NCBI GenBank assembly: GCA_964030785.1
Contig: OZ034972.1
Location: 13,463,231 to 13,527,230 of the forward strand
Direction of reading: 5' to 3'
DNA from: Siderastrea siderea
Taxonomy: Eukaryota; Cnidaria; Anthozoa; Scleractinia; Rhizangiidae
Length of the DNA stretch: 64,000 nucleotides
A program made the position numbers and the translations under genes. The notes beneath the pieces were generated by a model that did not search any database, had not been told where the DNA came from, and saw only the letters and a list, made by a program, of their open reading frames with translations. This document shows positions 50,199 to 60,294 of the stretch, piece after piece. How positions within the stretch are numbered: the first letter of the stretch is position 1; every line of letters starts with the position of its first letter.

Positions 50199-53100
50199 AA
50201 CTGTCAGTGAGTTGCTTTTAATTTTGGATTAGAATTACATGTAACTTGGTTTTGAATAACAGGATCCAGGCTACAATTACAGCTAACTGATGATAGCTTT
50301 GTGCAAGGGAAAAAGTAGTGGACATTATTCAAACTACTTAACAGTAAATCATATGTCAAAAAAGACAAAAACGATAATAAACACTGAGTTATCTTTTACA
50401 GCTGTCTCACTTCCATGTACTGAAGATGTTCCCACGTGTGGCAGCACATGTGACAAGCCTTTAGCTTGTGGCAGGCATAAATGTACTCAGCAGTGTCACG
50501 TGGGAACCTGTGGAATTTGCCGACAGTTGGTCACTAAAACTTGTCGTTGTGGTAAACGTGAGAAGAATGTCTTGTGTTCACAGGTTTTCCTGTGTGAGTT
50601 CAAATGTCCAAAAATGAGGCAATGCGAGCGACATCCTTGTAAACGAAAGGTAATATTTAATTTTTATCATCATCTGTGCTGTTTTTGACAAAAATGGGTA
50701 TTAAAAAAATTACTCTAAATAATGTATCAGTATTTCATTCAAAGTTTAAAAGTGGAAGCATGAGTTGTGCTCAACAATAATTGTTGTTTTGAAATCAATT
50801 TATTCGTTCCCTTGCAGTGCTGTGATGGCAGTTGTCCCCCATGTGAGCAGACTTGTAACCGAACTCTGAATTGTCGGAATCACAAATGCCCATCACAGTG
50901 TCACAGAGGTATATGAGCAAACTGTAGTTTTTTACTGAATCTTCTTTTAGCAGCATGGTGGCAGCGTAGAGAATTAAATCCATGTTATGAGTTCAGTTAA
51001 GGTATCAGCCACCCTTCAGGACCATTTGCATGCAGATCGCTCTAGTTTTTGTTGGTTTTATGAAAAACCCTATAAACTATACATTTTTTGGCAGCTTAAT
51101 AATTCCAGAAAATGACTTTATATTCAAAAAGAGGCAGAAGTTTAACGTGTTTGGAAAATGGGAAGGTTTTCTCACACATACATGTCTTAATAGATTAGGT
51201 TCCACTCCCTCCAGAAACAAAGAAAACAAAACGATTAACGCTGCATTCTCTTCTTGACACCTATGGCTAGAAAACTGTGTCTCAGATTTTTGAAAAGTGT
51301 GTTTTTTGTTCTTTTATCAGCAGATGAAGTCAGAGAAGACAAATAAATTAGCACTTCGCACGGAAAAAAGTCTAGCTTTAAAACAAAAAGAGGGATTAAA
51401 ATTCGCAGACACGGTTTTGTAGAAAAACTATCTGGCAACAATCTGGCCAAATTTCAGCCAAATTGGTTGAGCAGCTGTCAACTTGTAGTTTAAAACGTAA
51501 GTACAACGCGCCAAAATTTGACTTTCGAGGAAAAAAGGAAAATGTATTTTCTGCAGCGTCTTGCCAGCAATGAAATTAAGACACCTAAATGTCCGGTGAG
51601 TTCTATTTTGCTTGATACCAAAGAGGATCAGCTTTCTCAAACAACAGAACTTTTACAGGTAACATGTAACATGAGTAATCTTACGTGGCGAGCGGTAGAA
51701 AATAATTTATTAGCTTTCAACTCACCGCTCTTTGGACGTGAGAGAACATTTGTCATTTTCGATTTATTTACGAAATGTTTTCCTTATTTCAATCTATTTC
51801 ATGTAACAATGAAAATGTGTTACGAATATTTCCTGAAATGCTGACCAGGTTGATAAAGATGCCGAAAATCGCGGCAAAATCCAGGGAAATCATCGATGCA
51901 ACCACTTCTCCTGTCGATAAAATGAACCTTGATCGCTCTCCTTTCTTTTCCTTCATTCTTGGTTTGGAAGACGAAAACACACACAACCGTTTTCTTAATG
52001 ATGCATCTGGGTGAAAGAAAACTCTCTTTACTTCGTATAAAAAGCTTCTATAAACCATTTCATAAGAGGGCTTTCGATTTCATGTGATCAAGTTAATCAG
52101 GTGTGATAGAACTTACAATTGTCAGCGATCATTTACCATAATTAACAAGGAAAAATCTTTTACTCCTAATAACTCTCCACTGAGTCATTATTCTCCTCTA
52201 ATTTTTTGTTTGAAAGAAAGCTCTCAAAGAGATTTATCTCAGCATGTAAAAATCTCATTAATGAAAAAATGACACTTTTTTCTGTGGCTGATACCCTAAT
52301 GAATTCATAATAAAATCAGTGTTCTAACTTGCCTGATATGACGGAGTGAAATCACCTGTCATTCATGGGAGTGGTCCATTAATTTATGCAAATGAAGTTA
52401 TTTGTATGTAAAATTATGCAGCATTAATCCAAATTGTATATCAGGCAAATTTTGCACTCTCATTTATTCATGACATCTTATTCACAGACTCCCAAAAATA
52501 AGTGACATTAAGTTAATGACATTTCTACCCCTATAGGACAGTGTTACCCATGCCCACTCACAGTGGATGTGAAGTGTTTCTGTGGTGCAACAGTGCTGAC
52601 CTTGCCATGTGGCAGAGAAAAAGTCACTAAACCACCAAAATGTGCTGAACTCTGTAGGTATGTGTAGGACCACTGCATGTGTGGAGGGAACAGGCATGCG
52701 GAGGTGTATGGGAGGTGGGTGTATGGGTAGGGGGAAGTGGAAGAAATAAAAGAAAGTTATGCAACATTTTGTAGTCGAGAAGAGCAAAGAGAAAGGAGCC
52801 AACAAAAATAGGGCAGGAACCGGGATTAAAGGGTACGGGAAGCAGGAAGTTTAAATTCCCTCCCTCCCCCACCCATGCAGTATGGCAGCCTGAAGTGCAG
52901 TCACATTTTGAACCACTAGATCTCTTGGATTTAGAGAACAGAGGAGAGCTGGGGTAGGTAAAAAAAGGGACTAAGAGTGTGAGTCATACTGAAAGATGAA
53001 TGATGGATGGGTCTTTCTCTGTCACTCCTCTCTCATCCCTTTACATTTTTGCTAATGAAACATAGTGCACACACAAATTAATCCAGTGCTTTCCCCCCAA

Positions 53101-56100
53101 AAAAACCCACATTGCAGGCTAGCAGTAAGGCCAGACTTCCACTAGCGAACACCTACAGCTCCTGTAGAAAGAGGGTTGATGGTGCATGCAGGTCTAAGCT
53201 CAGTTTTGTCTTTTTCAAAACAGCTCTTTTTTAAACTTTACTCTTAGCTGAGAAAAGGTATTTTCCCTGTTTTACTGTTTGTTGTGTCTTTAGTTGATCA
53301 ATGTTTTCTTGAAATATTTCTTTATTTTATTTCCCTTTTGATAGCCATCCACCAGATTGTCATCACGCACAACGTGAGGTGAGGATTTAATTAGCAATCA
53401 ATTATTGATGATATTTTGTAATGTTATTTATGTACTATGGTTGCTCTATTTTCAGTGCTGGTAGTGTCATACTGCAAGTATATGCACACTTCTATTAATT
53501 TAATAATCAAATTTAATATATGGATATATTGAGATATTTTGTCATAATTTTTCTTATGATTGCCTTGCCTTGTAGCGTCATCATTGTCATTATGGAACTT
53601 GTCCTCCTTGTCGTCAACGTTGTGATCTGATGCATCCTTGTGGGCATGCCTGCCCTGTCAGGTGCCATGACAACAGGCCTGATCCATCTAAAATGACCAA
53701 GGTTTGTAATGTTACTAGTCTGAATGAGCAAACTACATAGCTTTTCAGGTAACAATTGAACTTGTTTGTTTTTAGCCCTCAGTGAATGGATGGCTGTCTA
53801 CATCTAATTCAGAACCAGTTCAGCTTGTTCAGTTACCATGTCCACCATGTGCTGTTCCAGTTGAAGTGTAAGTAACCAGTTAAGACATAAGGGCCTGGTT
53901 GTTTAAAGGGTGTATAACGCTCTCCACTAGATGAATCACTATCCAGTGGATAAATGATAACAAAACAAAGAACACTATCCACTGGATAGTGATTTATCCG
54001 GTGGATAGAGTTGCCTGTTCTTTAAACAACTGGGGCTTGTTTTATAAACGTTATTTAATTGGAGTTGATTACTTGTTTTGCAGGAGCTGTTTTGGAAAGC
54101 ATGAGGTATGTGAGGAGTATCTTTCTGTCTATAATGAAGTAAAAGTTCTAGAATTTTGTGATTAGTCTAATCCAAAATTACAGTCATGTGTGGAATAAGA
54201 ATTTCATTTTATTTCCATTGTAGATCAGCTCTCTCCCATGTCACTCAGCCAAGCCATTTTCATGTGCTCGACCTTGCGGCCGTCAGTTGTCTTGTGGGAA
54301 TCACACATGTCAGCTTGAGTGCCATGTTGTCAGTAATGCTGCAGATAGCCACAAGGTATTATCACTATAACTGTTATTAATCTCAGTCATTCAATTTCTA
54401 ACTTTCTCTTTGGCTTGCTGCATAAGTTATCAGAGAATAGCCCTGCTGTTTGCCCTTATAAGGAAACTGGATGCCATGTCAAGTGCTATGGCATTTAAAC
54501 CTTTAAGCCCCAATATCAATAGGCATGTTCTCCTTAGTGTTCCCCATATGTTTCTTATGGTACTAGTTGGGAGAATTTGCATAAACATCAAGACAAGGAG
54601 AAATAAGATGCTTGTCACTATGGGGGCTCAAAGGGTTAAAAGATTTTGCTGCAAAGCAAAAGCTTTGTCCAAAAATATGGTAAAATGTTCAGCAGTGATT
54701 AGCTAAGCTGTTGTAAATTTAATAAACAATTATTCCACTCACTCTTACTGGATTTGAGGTGATTATAATCAACTTCGTGCTATGTGCAGTGCCTTGCTGG
54801 TTATTTAGTACCTCAAACCCAGTGCATATGCTCATGGAAAACATTAAGATGATTTCCACTGAACATTTAAGCAATAAGTGCAAAAAATAAAGTTACCAAA
54901 AAATACTCATACTGATAGCTTGGTAACATTTTGAATACAGTTAAGAAGAAGCTATCAATGCTTAAGCTCCCAAGGTAACCCTGTGAGAGAAAATTGAATT
55001 TGAAGTTATCCATATTTTAATTAAAAAGACGCTTCATGTCAGTTCAAAACAAACTGGCACCTGTTTTTTACGAGATTTGACATTAATTTTCTTGAGAATG
55101 CTTGAGAATTTAATCCTGGGGTCACTTGGAGAAGTAAATTAAAAGGAGCTTTTACAAATAGTATTCAAAATGTTACTGTGCTTTGAGTAGTTTTTTAGTA
55201 AATAATTATTGCACTTTTTACTTGAATGTTGAGCTGAATCCATCTTTAGCATTTGGAATCCAGAGGACCAAATTTTGGCAATGTGCTTTTTCTTCAATGC
55301 AGTCAGTCATTTTAAATGTGGGCTTTCTCGTTGTCTCAACTTGTTTTCTTTCTTGACCATAGGCTGGCAAAGAATGTCAAGTTTGTGAGGAGCCTTGCTC
55401 CAAGCCACGCCCAGAAGGATGCACCCATGAGTGCCCACTGCCATGCCACAAAGGTGACAAGCTAACTGTCAAGTTATTTATTATAGTAATCTTAATTGTC
55501 AGACAAGTGGAATTTTTGCAAGGATGAGTTTTTGTGCCAACTCAGTTCCACAAAATGTATGTGTTTTGTTCTAACACACAGCTATTTTCATCATCAACAT
55601 TTTACTGAAGCTTTGCCAATTATTGATTGATTTAATGATTGTGTTTCCAGGGGATTGTCCGAGTTGTAAACAGATGGTGAAGCTTCAATGTCACTGCCAA
55701 TTGATGGCAGTTTATGTGTCTTGCAGGTATAAAATGTTATCAATCTATGACTTTGTTGTCTCACAAATGACAAATGAAGAGAAAACAGAAAATATTAAAT
55801 GTTCTGATTAGACATCTTTGCAAGTACCCTTTATTGTATCCTTGAGTGCTACCCTTGTTTTAATGTAAATTTATTAAAATTTATGCAGAAATATGAACAT
55901 CAATTTGTAAAGTCATGCATATTAAATGAAATTTTGAGGCCTCTTTGTTTTAAATTAGCTGGGACACTACACACTAATCCTACCCAGACCTCACCTTTTG
56001 CGCCAGTTTCACGTTTAAGAAAATTTAAGCACTACCTAGATATGCACAGCACCACAAGTCTTCAAATGAATGTGGTTTTTTGGAGTCTGCATTGTTTCAT

Positions 56101-59100
56101 TAGGATCCCAGTGAAACTTAGGAACATTTTCTTCCCTTTTGCTATGTCATTTGACTTTTGACTAACCAATTTTAGGTTAGGTTAGCATTCAAAGTGATGA
56201 CTGTAATTTTTTCCACTGTTTTGTTTTACACTTAAATCTCCCTGTAGTGAACTAACATCAGCAGATGAACAAACACGCAATGAACTGAGGTCCTGTAAGA
56301 ATCAATGTCCAAAGAACCTCCCTGCCTGTGGTCACCGCTGCTCATCTTCATGTCATGCTGGTCCCTGTCCCTCCCCCGACAAGTGCAACAAGAAATCTAC
56401 CGTGAGATGTCCATGCCGACGAAAAAAGAAAGTAAGCTTCAAGGCTGATCTTAAGTACAAGATCAGGAAAAGTAGTCGTAAGATGTGAGGTTTTCCCAAT
56501 TGAACAGACATTTAGCAATGGCTGCTGTTTTTTTCCCAACAGAGTTCTTAATATTGTTTCCAAAATTCTAACTGACAAGCTCAGAAGTGTTAATGGTTGT
56601 GCACTTTGCCCTGTTTGCCTCCATTTAGCTTGGGCCACTGAGGTTTTGTTTTTAAAAACTTTCTACTCACCAAACACAATACTTTCAGGGGCGTTCCTGC
56701 CTTTACGCAAAATACGCAAGTGCGTACCAGAATTTTCTGCCGTTAATATTGTTTTTCCTAAATTGACGGTTTATAATACAAGAGAAAAGGAGAATTCATA
56801 TAGATGAAGTGAAAAAGTAAAATTTTGCAATTTCGATACTGACAGTTCCTTCATCACTGATGCGGAAGAATACGCTTGGGCGAATTGTATTGTCTCTTCC
56901 ATTTATTGCGCGACTTGTTGGCTGTGGTCGCACTCAATGTTAGTCCAGTGCCTATCAAGCAGTTTGATTCCATTATTGCTCTTTGCGTCACAAGACATGT
57001 CTTGTCCAACACAATTGCCTTATCCAATATGCTCCGAGGAGAGAACGACAACCTCATACAAGTAACAAAGGAAGTGGGGTAGTGGTAACAGTGTAATAAC
57101 GAAAGAAAGAAACTACCCTATGCTTTGGGACGAACTTTAATAGGGCGCAGGGGAAATAGCAGCCGACTGTGGCATGGAACCCATCATGCTGCCTTTATGT
57201 GTAGCGCAACGACACCGCATCAGTGTGCCAGCAGATACGAACACCCAATCAGTATTAGCGCAGGTTAGCCCGATTCTCCTTGCTGGGTCGCGAATCATGG
57301 CTCTGCCATCAAATTACTTGCACGTATGAGTCATTAATTGAGTCTGCTTGCAAGGCTACAGAGCTGTTTACTTACTCCTGTGCGATAACAACCGATTTCT
57401 AGGTCAATATTTGTTGCTCACTAATATTTCGTTTGCCAGCAAATACTTGAAAGGATCTACAACACTTTCAAGAGCGATCTTTCCGATAAAGTGACCTATG
57501 ACAAAAAAGTTCTAAGACAGAAGGCAAACAGGGCGCGTGCTGCCAAAAAACCGAGTGGACTAGTGGAGACCATGGAAACTATCAACAGTTCTCACTATTT
57601 TTCTTACAATTGGCCTATGATATGTCTACTGCAACGCCAGGGTGTTCATTTAGTACCGTGCACAGAATCCAGACCTACAAGTGTTGAAACATGAGAACTG
57701 AGCAGCTCTCTTTTCTGGCCATTATGCAAGCTTATAGACACACCCTGATGGACACCAAAAGTGTAATATGAGAATTTTGCGCTAAAAAAACGTTTTCTTT
57801 TTAATTGTAAATACTTCCTGGCAGGAATAATTGTGTCAAGTTAGTTTTCAGTTACCAAGAAAATAAGAGAACTTATTTTGTAGTCCCGTCAGAAGAACTA
57901 TTTAAACGTGCGACTGCGTTCAGTTGTCTTCGTGACAGGCAATCCAAATATTGCTGGAAAGTGTATAAGCCTAAGTCGATACGTAAGAACAAGAATACCG
58001 TAGAAATAATAAAATGGCTTTCTGACTGTAATTGTAATGATAAGGGTAATTATGTTCCTTCCTTTGGCTAACTGTCGGATTAGCTTTATGCGTACTGCAA
58101 AAAATTGCCTGGGGACACCCCTGACTTTGAACAGGAAAACAATGCTGTTGTGCTTCAGTTTATGAAACTTAATATTGTAGCATACATGTTTGTAACCCAC
58201 ACAAAGTAATTGAATGCATTACTTGTTGTTTCCTATTGTAAGGATTTCCCTTGCCATATGGTCCAAAAAGGTGCAGCTAACTTAGACTGTGATAAAGAAT
58301 GTGATGAATTCAAAGCAAACCAGGAGAAACTGGTTACTACAGAAGCTGAGAGAAAAAAGCAAGAGGAACTTCGAGCACAGCAGGTATGTAACACATTTCA
58401 CTATCTTTGGAAAAATTGAAAAGGTATCAAACAGTACCACAGGAAGGTTTCTGCACGGGAGCCCCTCACAAACTGTGTGACCATTTGCAATTTCAGAATA
58501 TGAGCATGCAGATGTATGGAAATACTGAAACGTTCCTACTAACATGAAACATTGCGAGGAATGTTTACATTTAAGTTCAAAATAAACGTAATTTTACTTC
58601 AATCATTGTGTTTTGTCATCGTTGTGCCTCAAAACAGTGAATATTAGCGATTCTCAGGGTTTTACAATGCGTTCGACTTTACATAATAAGAGGAAAACAG
58701 GGAAGAAAAGCCAGATTTTGGACCAGCCCAGGGCAGAGCCAATTTTCACCTAGAAATTCCCTTCTCTCAGCTTCTAAACCACACACCAGGCAAGCTTCTC
58801 CTTACATGAAAAACTCGAACAACTAGCAGCTGAATAATATCATGAAATCCAGCATTCAAAGCTTCGACGATTCGCGGCTGGAGTTTTGATTGCAGTCCTG
58901 TAACTGTCATGCTGCTTGCTCTTTTCTGATTGGATGCAATTTGTCCCGTGGGAGAGAAGGTGGTACGACAGTTACAGGCCAGCACTCAAAACACCAGCCA
59001 CGGATCGTTGGGAGCTTTGACTGCTGGATTTTCACCATATTATTATGGGGCAAGCGCTTTGAGTTTTTGACAAACTTCCAATTGAATGGTACAACAAGAA

Positions 59101-59748
59101 ACTTCAACCACTGAGCCTGCCTTGGTGTGCAGTTTAGAAACTGTGTAATGGGAATTTCTGGGTGAAAATCAGCTCGGCACTGGGTCAGTCTGAAATCTGG
59201 CTTCCCTCCCTCGTTTTCACTCAACAAAACCCTGAAAATTGCTAATATTCACCCTTCTGAGACACAATGACGACAAAACACAATGATCGAGGTAAGATTA
59301 CGTTTGTTTTGAACTTAAATGTAAATGTTCCTCGCAATACTTCATGTTAATAGGAACGTTTTGGTTTTCCCATACATTTGCTCGTGACTTCAAACAATCA
59401 CACAGTTTGTGTGGGTGCCCTGTGGTCTCTGCTCAAGAATTTGTGTAGTAAGATATGCTAATGGTTAGAGATGCTGGGAAGAGAAGAAAGGGCTAACCTA
59501 AAATAGTAATATTATCAACTTCATAATAATAATAATAATAATAATAATTAAATAATAATAATGGTGTTTTCTCACAGGAGGAACTTGAGTGGTTTGAGAG
59601 AAAACAGCGCGGGAAGAAACGAAGGCCAAGGAAACAAGTGGAAGAAATAGTAGAACCATCATGGTTCCAGCATCATCTGTTTACTATAATTATGTTGTCA
59701 GTGGCAGTTGGATTAGTTGCAGGACTATTCTTTATTGCAATGAACTGA
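37503..59748 (+). CDS. NFXL1: NF-X1-type zinc finger protein NFXL1
   Basis: Twenty-one exons: 37503-37845, 39638-39750, 41423-41553, 43091-43160, 44164-44272, 46389-46550, 49213-49313, 49536-49650, 50402-50649, 50818-50908, 52537-52657, 53345-53378, 53576-53701, 53776-53867, 54084-54105, 54224-54355, 55363-55453, 55651-55726, 56248-56431, 58243-58383, 59578-59748. Phase kept at all junctions; 890 residues (human 911). The N-terminus is Gly/Arg-rich, then acidic ([15 protein letters not shown]). A RING/PHD-like Cys-His region covers about 130-220 ([39 protein letters not shown]). About twelve NF-X1 finger repeats follow ([24 protein letters not shown]-like units). A Lys/Arg/Glu coiled coil lies near 800-850. 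One C-terminal membrane helix ([20 protein letters not shown]) ends the protein, so tail-anchored membrane location is likely. Biochemical role is poorly known; the RING-like part suggests E3 ligase or nucleic-acid binding. ATG at 37503 has the better Kozak context; 37488 is an alternative adding five residues. Confidence 0.95.
38790..39030. repeat. Imperfect foldback repeat, NFXL1 intron 1
   Basis: GATGAACTTGGGCAA with TTCATCTGGTCATGCATCT on the left is matched on the right by the complements ATGCATGACCAGATGAA and TTGCCCAAGTTTGG. The middle is diverged. MITE-like, no ORF. Confidence 0.6.
40749..40933. repeat. 185-bp near-perfect palindrome, NFXL1 intron 2
   Basis: Starts AACAAATTGACGTCAG and ends with its complement. 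The arms pair through TTTTTTATGCGTCTGTCCTC and GTTGTAGATCCACTCG to a loop of a few bases (CCTATGG). An outer related phrase, GCGAATTCTCGTGCGCTGAT with TTATTGTCGATAAGAG, lies 500 bp upstream (about 40207-40252), so the palindrome may be the end of a larger element. Confidence 0.8.
40977..41235. repeat. Second copy of the CLPB intron 16 repeat, NFXL1 intron 2
   Basis: G-run, then GTACTGCTGGGACTCTAAAACCC, CAACCCTATTCTAGACTAGA, CACCAAAAATCC and TACCCTATCTCAGACT in the same order as 12345-12800. It is preceded by a tRNA-like fragment, GTAGCTCAGTGGTTAAAGCA, at about 40936. Non-coding. Confidence 0.6.
42758..42858 (+). repeat. (TTA)n/(TCA)n microsatellite, NFXL1 intron 3
   Basis: About 20 consecutive TTA units followed by ATC/ATT units. 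The reverse frame reads poly-Asn, which is a composition artefact. Confidence 0.95.
44349..45153. mobile_element. hAT-like non-autonomous element, NFXL1 intron 5
   Basis: Termini CAGGGCTTGAAATAATGCCC and, on the other strand, CAGGGCTTGAAATAATTTCC. The 805-bp interior holds GGACAATGTCCGG and several GTCCGG/CCGGCC phrases near the ends and a G-run near 45005. No transposase ORF. CAGGG ends are common in hAT-type elements. Confidence 0.65.
45164..45438. mobile_element. Related short element, NFXL1 intron 5
   Basis: Termini CAGAGCTGCAAATAACTGTT and, inverted, CAGGGCTGCAAATATTTTTT. Interior CGGACAATGTCCGACTAAAA and TTGGTCGGACATTATGTCCG resemble the sub-terminal motif of the neighbouring 44349-45153 element, 10 bp away. 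Confidence 0.6.
46928..47073. repeat. Two tandem units of about 74 bp, NFXL1 intron 6
   Basis: GCACACAGTCGGATTCTC to CAGTCACACGTCAAC is repeated as GCACACAGTTGGACTCTC to CAGTCACACGTAAAC, with CGAATGTTAA at the same place in both. A 34-bp hairpin, GTTCGGTCATCTGAAATGACCG, lies just before (about 46863-46890). Confidence 0.65.
47535..48125 (+). repeat. 93-bp minisatellite, about six copies, NFXL1 intron 6
   Basis: A unit containing TTATGTTACATCGAACTGTA, then AGGCGCAACACCCGCCAGTT, then CAGATGGATAAAAATATTAA recurs with GCCAGTTCAG at about 47622, 47715, 47807, 47900, 47992 and 48076. Period is 92-93 bp, with one shortened unit. Because 93 is a multiple of three, frames stay open over several units; I regard this as incidental. 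Confidence 0.9.
48150..48381 (-). pseudogene. Frameshifted basic coiled-coil ORF fragment
   Basis: From ATG at 48381 the minus strand reads [20 protein letters not shown] with further K/R/E-rich helix to about 48255. The frame then runs into hydrophobic nonsense, while a second frame continues with [20 protein letters not shown] and a Lys/Arg-rich run up to a possible donor at AAG|GTATGA. Two frames joined by a small indel suggest a decayed protein-coding piece, perhaps from a transposon ORF. The family is not recognised. Confidence 0.35.
49863..49953. repeat. Hairpin MITE, NFXL1 intron 8
   Basis: TAGCCTGCGAATACAGCCGC and its perfect inverse surround CTCGCGCTCCGGCCACTTG-like inner arms. The 91-bp unit folds almost completely and is far more GC-rich than its intron. 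Confidence 0.8.
50165..50196 (+). repeat. (GA)n microsatellite, NFXL1 intron 8
   Basis: About 16 uninterrupted GA units. Confidence 0.95.
50909..52536 (+). other. Large NFXL1 intron 10 with no gene seen
   Basis: 1.6 kb between exons 10 and 11. The short ORFs on both strands have no recognisable domain. Loose inverted phrases, CTTGCCTGATAT near 52330 and ATATCAGGCAA near 52440, hint at another small foldback element. Nothing else supportable. Confidence 0.45.
53891..54037. repeat. Foldback MITE (GGTTGTTTAAAG), NFXL1 intron 14
   Basis: Left GGGCCTGGTTGTTTAAAGGG, right the inverse of CTTTAAACAACTGGGGC. The inner phrase CACTATCCAGTGGATAAAT is mirrored by CACTATCCACTGGATAGTG. The 147-bp element fills most of the intron. 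Confidence 0.75.
56686..58123. mobile_element. 1.4-kb hAT-like element, NFXL1 intron 19
   Basis: Left end CAGGGGCGTTCCTGCC and right end, inverted, CAGGGGTGTCCCCAGGC, with GCGTAC repeats just inside both. ACTTT directly abuts both ends (56681-56685 and 58124-58128) as a short direct repeat, shorter than the usual 8-bp hAT duplication. Short ORFs inside show no clear transposase motif. Probably a decayed or deletion-derived copy. Confidence 0.6.
58434..59435. mobile_element. 1-kb long-armed foldback element, NFXL1 intron 20
   Basis: Inverted arms run from CACAAACTGTGTGA near 58467 inward through AACGTTCCTACTAACATGAA and TTTACATTTAAGTTCAAAA, matched on the right by TTTTGAACTTAAATGTAAA, TTCATGTTAATAGGAACGTT and CACACAGTTTGTGTG. 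The interior contains two diverged CAGTCCTGTAACTGTC-like phrases facing each other. No transposase seen. Confidence 0.75.
59522..59562 (+). repeat. (ATA)n microsatellite, NFXL1 intron 20
   Basis: About twelve AATAAT units with one break, 15 bp upstream of the exon 21 acceptor. Confidence 0.9.
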
Positions 59749-59835
59749 CGGAAAGACACTACATTCCTGGAGGTTAAATTTTAAACACTGATGCCTTACT
59801 TCACTGAATGACAAGAGCTTGACTCATCTGATAAC

Positions 59836-59841
59836 AATAAA
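59836..59841 (+). promoter_or_regulatory. Candidate NFXL1 polyadenylation signal
   Basis: AATAAA about 90 bp past the NFXL1 stop, followed by a T-rich stretch. A second AATAAA lies near 60189. Either could be used. Confidence 0.5.
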
Positions 59842-60294
59842 TGTCTTATTGACACTCTTAACTTTGCCCAGAAATCCCATTGATTAAACGGTAACTTGTA
59901 CTATGATGACTTTTTACAATCAAAGGTAGGATTGTCTCTTTTTAACATCTCTCAATGGACACTAAGTAATTCCTTACATTGTGTCTTGAAAATGGAACAC
60001 CCATTAGATAAGTCTGAATGGATAATCATTTAAAAGGACATTATTTACTTTTCTGCACAAGATTTTCTCATTTTCTCCAAGAAAGAATCAGCACTGAAAA
60101 TTTGTAAATAATTTATTTTCAGAAAAAATTTTAATCTAATATACAATAAATATTGTACTATATGCATGTATTTACACATTTACATTTGAATAAAAGAATA
60201 TGGTGGGTCTCTGCAGGAATTTGTTGGCATTCCATTCATTTTTGTTCCTTGTAGCAAGGATTAAATCGTTTCTACAGTTTTTTTATGGTCCAGA

